Shown here piece by piece: positions 59,170-64,000 of a DNA stretch of 64,000 nucleotides. The position numbers and the translations under genes were made by a program. The stretch comes from Gemmobacter nectariphilus (GTDB lineage: Bacteria; Pseudomonadota; Alphaproteobacteria; Rhodobacterales; Rhodobacteraceae). Below the pieces are notes generated by a model that had not been told where the DNA came from, ran no database searches, and saw nothing but the letters and a program-made list of their open reading frames with translations. The stretch spans positions 1 through 64,000 of the forward strand of contig DYMU01000006.1 in assembly GCA_020721445.1 (NCBI GenBank). The letters run 5' to 3'. Position 1 is the first letter of the stretch. Each line of letters opens with the position of its first letter.

Positions 59170-60590
59170 TGGCGCAGACCTTCATAAAGGGCAGCATAGG
59201 CCGCGGCCGAGGTTTGCCAGCCCACCGGATGCGCCATCGCGTTCTTTTGCATCCGCGCCCACAGTTTCTTGTCGGCATAAAGCGTGACCAGCCGCGCCAG
59301 CGCCTGCTGGAATGCCATTGCATCGGTCGGCTGAAACACCAGGCCCGTCGCCACCCCGGCGGCCAGGGTGGCAGGCGTGGCGCCGATCACCGTGTCAACC
59401 AGACCGCCGGTGGCCGACACCACCGGCAAGGTGCCGTAGCGCAGGCCATACATCTGGGTCAGTCCGCAAGGCTCGAACCGGCTGGGCACCAGCACGGCAT
59501 CGGCACCCGAAAACAGCCGGTGGCTCAGCGCTTCGTCATAGCCGATCTTGGCTGCCACCCGGCCCGGATGCGCCTGCGCCAGACCCCGCATCGCCGCTTC
59601 CAGCGCCGCATCGCCCGACCCCAGCACGATCAGCCCGCCGCCCGAGGCCACGAACTGCGGAACCACCTGCGCCACCAGGTCGATCCCCTTCTGATCGGTC
59701 AGCCGGCTGACCACAATCGCGAGAGGTCCGGGCACCGACAGGCCAAACTCCGCGCACAACGCCGCGCGCGCCATGGCCTTGCCCGCCATCGCCTTGGCGG
59801 AATAGGGCACCGCTTCGGCCTCGGGCGACCAGATCGCGGTGTCGATCCCGTTCAGGATGCCCGACACCCGGTCCGCCCGCGCCGCGATCACGCCTTGCAG
59901 CCCCATGCCGAACTCGGGCCGCATCAGCTCGGCGGCATAGCTGGGCGACACGGTCGTGATCCAGTCCGCCGTCACCAATCCGGCCTTCAGGCTGGACAGG
60001 CCGCCATAATATTCCAACGCCCCGGGATAGAACTGTTCGGCCGGCAGCCGCAACTCGCCCAACAGGCTGGCCGGGGCCCAGCCCTGGAACGCAATGTTGT
60101 GCACGGTGATGACCGACTTCACCCCCTCGGCCCCGTGATAGGCAAGGTAAGCTGGCGCCAGACCGGCCTGCCAGTCATGCGCATGCAAGATGTCGGGCCG
60201 CCAGCCCGCCACCCCTTCGCGCGCCAGCCGCGCCGCCATCCACGACAGGGCAGCAAAACGCTGCGGATTGTCCCACCAATCGCCCCATGGCCCGTTGTAA
60301 AGTCCACCATCGCGGTCAAACAGATGCGGCGCATCCAGCAGCATCAGGTCAATCCCCGCGACCTGGCCGAAAAACACCCGGCCCGTGCCGCCGAACAACC
60401 CCGGCTCATGCCAGACCTCGTTCATGTCGGCCGTCAGGCCGCGCAGCGACCGATAGGCCGGGATCAGCACCCGCATGTCCCTGCCCGCGCCGGCCAGCGC
60501 CGCGGGCAGCGCCCCTACCACATCAGCCAGCCCCCCGGTCTTGACAAAGGGCACGCATTCCGAGGCAACCGACAACACCCGACCCTTCAT
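59166..60590 (-). CDS. glgA: Glycogen synthase (ADP-glucose)
   Basis: A 474-residue GT5 enzyme. The ADP-glucose site is 'SECVPFVKTGGLADVVGALP' near the N terminus; 'DILHAHDWQAGLAPAYLAYH', 'TVHNIAFQGWAP' and 'TVSPSYAAELM' follow, and the C-terminal Rossmann half has 'VPSRFEPCGLTQMYGLRYGT'. It elongates glycogen. The start at 60590 (MKGRVLSVASE) is canonical. The glgC-glgA gap (86 bp) holds a structured 3' element, unlike the overlapping junctions downstream. Confidence 0.97.
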
Positions 60591-60606
60591 CTTCCGCCCT
60601 TCATTC

Positions 60607-60654
60607 CTCTTGGCCAAAATACCCTCGGGGGGTCCGGGGGGCAGACAGCCCCCC
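60607..60654 (-). repeat. CCTCGGGGGG-type 3' element, copy 4, between glgC and glgA
   Basis: GGGGGGCAGACAGCCCCCC hairpin (60636-60654) and ACCCTCGGGGGG, the latter preceded by TTGGCCAAAAT where other copies have TTTCGAAAAAT. It is inside the glg operon, read after glgC on the minus strand. Confidence 0.75.
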
Positions 60655-60676
60655 GGGCGTTGCCACCCACCCTGCC

Positions 60677-61948
60677 CTAGCCCAGCACACGCGCCCGTGC
60701 GTCCAGCATGTCCTGGGTGATCAGCACAATGCCGGTCTCCGATCGCCGGAACCAGCGGGCATCTTCCTCCGGGTCTTGCCCGACCACAAGCCCCTCGGGG
60801 ATGATAACCCCCCGGTCCACCACGCAATTTCTCAGCTCGGCCTTGCGGTTCACCGTCACCTGCGGCAAGGCCACCACATATTCAAGGCTGCTGAACGAAT
60901 GGGTGCGGCAGCCGGTGAACAGCAGCGAATTGCGCACCTCTGACCCCGACACGATGCAATCGCCCGCCACCAGCGACGATATCGCCGTGCCTCGGCGGCC
61001 TGCGGTGTCATGGATGAACTTGGCTGGCGGCACGATCTCGGCATAGGTCCAGATCGGCCAGGAATTGTCGTAAAGGTCCAGTTTCGGCACGAAATCGGTC
61101 AGGTCGATATTGGCCTGCCAGAAGGCATCAATCGTGCCCACGTCGCGCCAATAGGGTTCATCCTCCAGCCCGCTTGTCACGCAACTGTCGGCAAACTGAT
61201 GCGCCACGGCCTTGCCGTGCTTCACGATCTGCGGAATGATGTCGTTGCCGAAATCATGGCTGGAATTGGGGTCTTCGGCATCGCGGATCAGCAGGTCGCG
61301 CAAAAAATCCCAGTTGAAGACATAAATCCCCATCGAGGCCAGAGCATTGTCTGGGTCCCCCGGAATGCCCGGCGGATCGGCCGGCTTTTCCAGGAAATGG
61401 GTGATGCGCATGTTGGCGTCGACATGCATCACGCCAAAGGCTGTGGCCTCCATCCGGGGCACGGTCAGGCAGCCGATCGTCACATCGGCGCCAGTGGCCG
61501 CGTGCTGGGCCAGCATGATCTCGTAATCCATCTTGTAGACATGGTCGCCGGCCAGGATGATGACGTATTTGACCTTGTAATCATCCACGATATCAATGTT
61601 TTGCGTCACCGCATCGGCGGTGCCCATATACCATTTGGATTCGTTCACCCGCTGGCTGGCGGGCAGGATATCCAGATATTCGTTGCGCTCGGCCCGAAAG
61701 AACCCCCAGCCGCGCTGCATGTGGCGGATCAGGCTGTGCGCCTTGTATTGGGTGGCAATCGCCATCTTGCGGATGCCCGAGTTCAGCGCATTGGACAGGG
61801 CAAAGTCGATGATCCGGGTCTTGCCGCCGAAATAGACCGCCGGCTTGGCACGGCGGTCGGTCAGTTCCTTCAGGCGGCTGCCGCGCCCGCCCGCCAGAAC
61901 GAAGGCCATCGCCTGCGATGACAATCTCTGGTTTGGCCTTGCCTTCAT
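60677..61948 (-). CDS. glgC: Glucose-1-phosphate adenylyltransferase (ADP-glucose pyrophosphorylase)
   Basis: A 423-residue enzyme. '[20 protein letters not shown]' followed by '[20 protein letters not shown]' is the nucleotide/allosteric region; '[10 protein letters not shown]', '[20 protein letters not shown]', '[18 protein letters not shown]' and '[18 protein letters not shown]' match GlgC. The C terminus is a left-handed beta-helix with '[20 protein letters not shown]'. It makes ADP-glucose from glucose-1-P and ATP, the committed step of glycogen synthesis. Confidence 0.97.
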   Translation of the reverse strand: MKARPNQRLSSQAMAFVLAGGRGSRLKELTDRRAKPAVYFGGKTRIIDFALSNALNSGIRKMAIATQYKAHSLIRHMQRGWGFFRAERNEYLDILPASQRVNESKWYMGTADAVTQNIDIVDDYKVKYVIILAGDHVYKMDYEIMLAQHAATGADVTIGCLTVPRMEATAFGVMHVDANMRITHFLEKPADPPGIPGDPDNALASMGIYVFNWDFLRDLLIRDAEDPNSSHDFGNDIIPQIVKHGKAVAHQFADSCVTSGLEDEPYWRDVGTIDAFWQANIDLTDFVPKLDLYDNSWPIWTYAEIVPPAKFIHDTAGRRGTAISSLVAGDCIVSGSEVRNSLLFTGCRTHSFSSLEYVVALPQVTVNRKAELRNCVVDRGVIIPEGLVVGQDPEEDARWFRRSETGIVLITQDMLDARARVLG

Positions 61949-61966
61949 CGTGTCGTCCCCCGTCGG

Positions 61967-64000
61967 TTATGCGCGCGCACTGTCTTGGTGCAGATACACT
62001 GCCGACAATGGCGGCAAGGTGACAAGAGCCGAGTGCGCCCGGCCATGCCAGGGCGTGTTTTCGGCCAGCACACCGCCCAGATTGCCACGGTTGCCGCCGC
62101 CATAGGCCACGGCGTCGGTGTTCAAGAGTTCATTCCACTGCCCGGCGGCTGGCAGGCCCAGGCGATAGCGACGCTCGACCGGGGTCATGTTGACCGCCAC
62201 CACCACCATCGCGTCGCCCACCCGGCCCTTGCGGACCCAGGCATAGACCGAGGCCTCGGCATCGTTGCTTTCGATCCATTCAAAGCCTTCTGGCCTTGTG
62301 TCATTGACGTGCAGCGCCGGCGTGTCGCGATAAACCCGGTTCAGATCCCGCACCAGCGCCTGAACTCCGGCATGGGCAGCGATCTCAAGCTGATGCCAAT
62401 CCAGGCTTTGGTTGTGGTTCCATTCCGCGCCTTGGGCAAACTCTTGCCCCATGAACAGCAGTTTCTTGCCCGGATGCGCCCACATGAAACCGTAATAGGC
62501 CCGCAGGTTGGCAAACTTTTCATCGCCCGTGCCCGGCATCTTGGCCAGCATGCTGCCCTTGCCATGCACCACCTCGTCATGGCTGATCGGCAGGACGTAA
62601 TTTTCCGACCAGGCATAGACCAGACCAAAGGTCATCTTGTGGTGGTGGTATTTGCGAAACAGCGGGTCTTTTTGCATGTAGGACAGGGTGTCGTTCATCC
62701 AGCCCATGTTCCATTTGAAGCCAAAACCCAGACCCCCGTGGTTGACCGGGCGGCTGACCCCCGGAAAGGCGGTGCTTTCTTCGGCCACCGTCATCACCCC
62801 CGGCGATTCGCCATAGGCCACGATGTTCATGCGCTGCAACATCGCGATGGCCTCGTAATTCTCGCGACCGCCATCACGGTTGGGGATCCACTCACCCGCA
62901 CTGCGGCTGTAGTCACGATACAGCATCGACGCCACCGCATCGACCCGCAGCCCGTCAATGTGGTATTCCTCTAGCCAGTACAGCGCGTTGGACACCAGAT
63001 AATTCTGCACCTCGACCCGGCCATAGTTGTAGATCAGGGTGTTCCAGTCCTGATGAAAGCCTTCTCGCGGGTCGGCATGTTCATAAAGCGGGGTGCCGTC
63101 GAAATGGCCCAGACCATGCGTATCGGTCGGGAAATGCCCCGGCACCCAATCCAGCACAATGCCCAGACCCTTGCGGTGCGCGGCATCGACAAAGGCGCGA
63201 AATTCCGACGGCGTGCCGTGGCGGATGGTGGGGGCAAATAGCCCCACTGGCTGATAGCCCCACGACCCATCAAACGGGTATTCCGACACCGGCAGCAGTT
63301 CCAGATGGGAAAACCCCATGTCGACCGCATAATCGACCAGTTGTTCGGCCAGTTCGGTGTAGGACAGCATCCGGTCGCCCGGTGCCCGCCGCCATGATCC
63401 CAGATGCACCTCATAGGCCGAAATCGGGGCGTCGACGTTTTGCCGGGTGTGGCGGGTCTTCATCCAGTCATCGTCGGAAAAGCTGCCGCCGATGGTTCGG
63501 ACCACCGAAGCATTGGCCGGCGGATGTTCAGACCCGAAACCGACCGGATCGGCCTTGAGCGGCAAAAGCTGCCCGAACGGCCCGCGAATCTCGTATTTGT
63601 AGGTTTCGCCCTCACCCAGACCGGGCACAAACGTCTCCCACACGCCGGTGGCCCCCCGGCGGCGCATCGGGTGGCGGCGGCCATCCCAGATGTTGAAATC
63701 CCCCACCACCGACACCCGTTCGGCATTGGGGCCCCAGACCGCGAAATGCGTGCCCTGCACCCCTTCGTGGGTGATGACATGCGCGCCCAGAACCTGCCAC
63801 AGCCGCTTGTGCGTGCCTTCGCCCAGCAGATATTCATCCATCTCGCCCAGCACCGGGCCAAAACGGAACGGGTCTTCGAAGGCCCATGCCGTGCCATGGC
63901 CTTCGGCGCGCAGGCTGTAGGCGGCCTTGCGCGGCAGGGCACACAGGAAAAGACCTTGGCCCCAATGGGTTGCCTCAACCTCTTTGCCGGCTTTCCCACT
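61967..64000 (-). CDS. glgB: 1,4-alpha-glucan branching enzyme (5'-truncated by the window end)
   Basis: 677 residues are visible; the frame stays open past the apparent start near 63853 to the window edge ('[20 protein letters not shown]'), so the true start and part of the N1 domain lie outside. CBM48 is '[20 protein letters not shown]'; catalytic residues are in '[19 protein letters not shown]' (Asp), '[17 protein letters not shown]' (Glu) and '[19 protein letters not shown]' (Asp). It introduces alpha-1,6 branches into glycogen. It is the first visible gene of glgB-C-A-X-pgm, 18 bp upstream of glgC. Confidence 0.96.
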   Translation of the reverse strand, partial: SGKAGKEVEATHWGQGLFLCALPRKAAYSLRAEGHGTAWAFEDPFRFGPVLGEMDEYLLGEGTHKRLWQVLGAHVITHEGVQGTHFAVWGPNAERVSVVGDFNIWDGRRHPMRRRGATGVWETFVPGLGEGETYKYEIRGPFGQLLPLKADPVGFGSEHPPANASVVRTIGGSFSDDDWMKTRHTRQNVDAPISAYEVHLGSWRRAPGDRMLSYTELAEQLVDYAVDMGFSHLELLPVSEYPFDGSWGYQPVGLFAPTIRHGTPSEFRAFVDAAHRKGLGIVLDWVPGHFPTDTHGLGHFDGTPLYEHADPREGFHQDWNTLIYNYGRVEVQNYLVSNALYWLEEYHIDGLRVDAVASMLYRDYSRSAGEWIPNRDGGRENYEAIAMLQRMNIVAYGESPGVMTVAEESTAFPGVSRPVNHGGLGFGFKWNMGWMNDTLSYMQKDPLFRKYHHHKMTFGLVYAWSENYVLPISHDEVVHGKGSMLAKMPGTGDEKFANLRAYYGFMWAHPGKKLLFMGQEFAQGAEWNHNQSLDWHQLEIAAHAGVQALVRDLNRVYRDTPALHVNDTRPEGFEWIESNDAEASVYAWVRKGRVGDAMVVVAVNMTPVERRYRLGLPAAGQWNELLNTDAVAYGGGNRGNLGGVLAENTPWHGRAHSALVTLPPLSAVYLHQDSARA

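Overview
The window is a gene-dense, GC-rich (about 64% G+C by eye) stretch of alphaproteobacterial chromosome. The gene content points to Rhodobacterales (Rhodobacter/Paracoccaceae group): the DUF177-rpmF-plsX-fabH-ihfA-merR cluster, an agl-type alpha-glucoside operon, a long double-domain dCTP deaminase, OlsB, and recurrent 3'-end elements with the cores CCTCCGGCGGGAGTATTT and CCTCGGGGGG. The genus cannot be fixed from sequence alone. Nearly all of it is coding. No gene-free stretch exceeds 300 bases; the largest is the 281-base aglE/aglR divergent intergenic region. I saw no rRNA, insertion sequence, prophage, CRISPR array or recognisable defence system.

Layout. 1-10 kb: the end of a YejA-like peptide-binding protein, an entericidin-like lipopeptide, a FrnE-type DsbA oxidoreductase, a Bcr/CflA-type exporter, mfd, a membrane protein and hemB. 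9.5-15.6 kb: an SYLF lipoprotein, a 3-hydroxyisobutyrate-dehydrogenase-like enzyme, a penicillin-acylase-family hydrolase, a TehA/SLAC1-type transporter and a FemAB/GNAT-like protein, followed by a perfect TTAA-N7-TTAA (CtrA-type) box and a possible small membrane peptide. 15.6-26 kb: the divergent alpha-glucoside locus, aglEFGAK on minus and aglR-GH1 glucosidase-glk on plus. 26-38.6 kb: esterase, AlkA-like glycosylase, an MFS transporter, the cysS/cimA/methyltransferase/squalene-synthase-like series, a PLP decarboxylase with a TPM protein, a Uup-type ABC-F ATPase and an SseB-domain protein. 38.7-46.3 kb: a DMT protein, a polyamine-type ABC transporter without a binding protein, a MocR regulator divergent from a DUF1127 gene, and an OafA-like acyltransferase. 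46.4-55.2 kb: rplM-rpsI, olsB, msrB, bamE-like, the rpmF-plsX-fabH-ihfA-merR cluster, tRNA-Pro(GGG) and a dCTP deaminase. 55.4 kb to the end: the glycogen operon glgB-glgC-glgA-glgX-pgm on minus, with glgB cut by the window edge.

How it works together. The agl locus should import alpha-glucosides (AglEFG plus AglK), hydrolyse them in the cytoplasm (AglA, and the GH1 enzyme for beta-glucosides) and phosphorylate the glucose (Glk). Pgm then interconverts glucose-6-P and glucose-1-P, and GlgC/A/B/X store or mobilise it as glycogen. A second theme is envelope and lipid work: PlsX, FabH, OlsB, BamE and the acyltransferase.

Most of the window is ordinary core genome; I did not find a clearly new multi-gene system. 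The most interesting signals are: (1) a cysS gene whose 3' third has foreign-looking composition and codon use; (2) a symmetric pair of candidate AglR operators just downstream of two candidate promoters; (3) three TTGTATC repeats around a MocR/DUF1127 promoter; (4) a perfect CtrA-type box at an unannotated small ORF; (5) two related families of structured elements lying 3' of genes; and (6) short, often in-frame tandem duplications at several loci.
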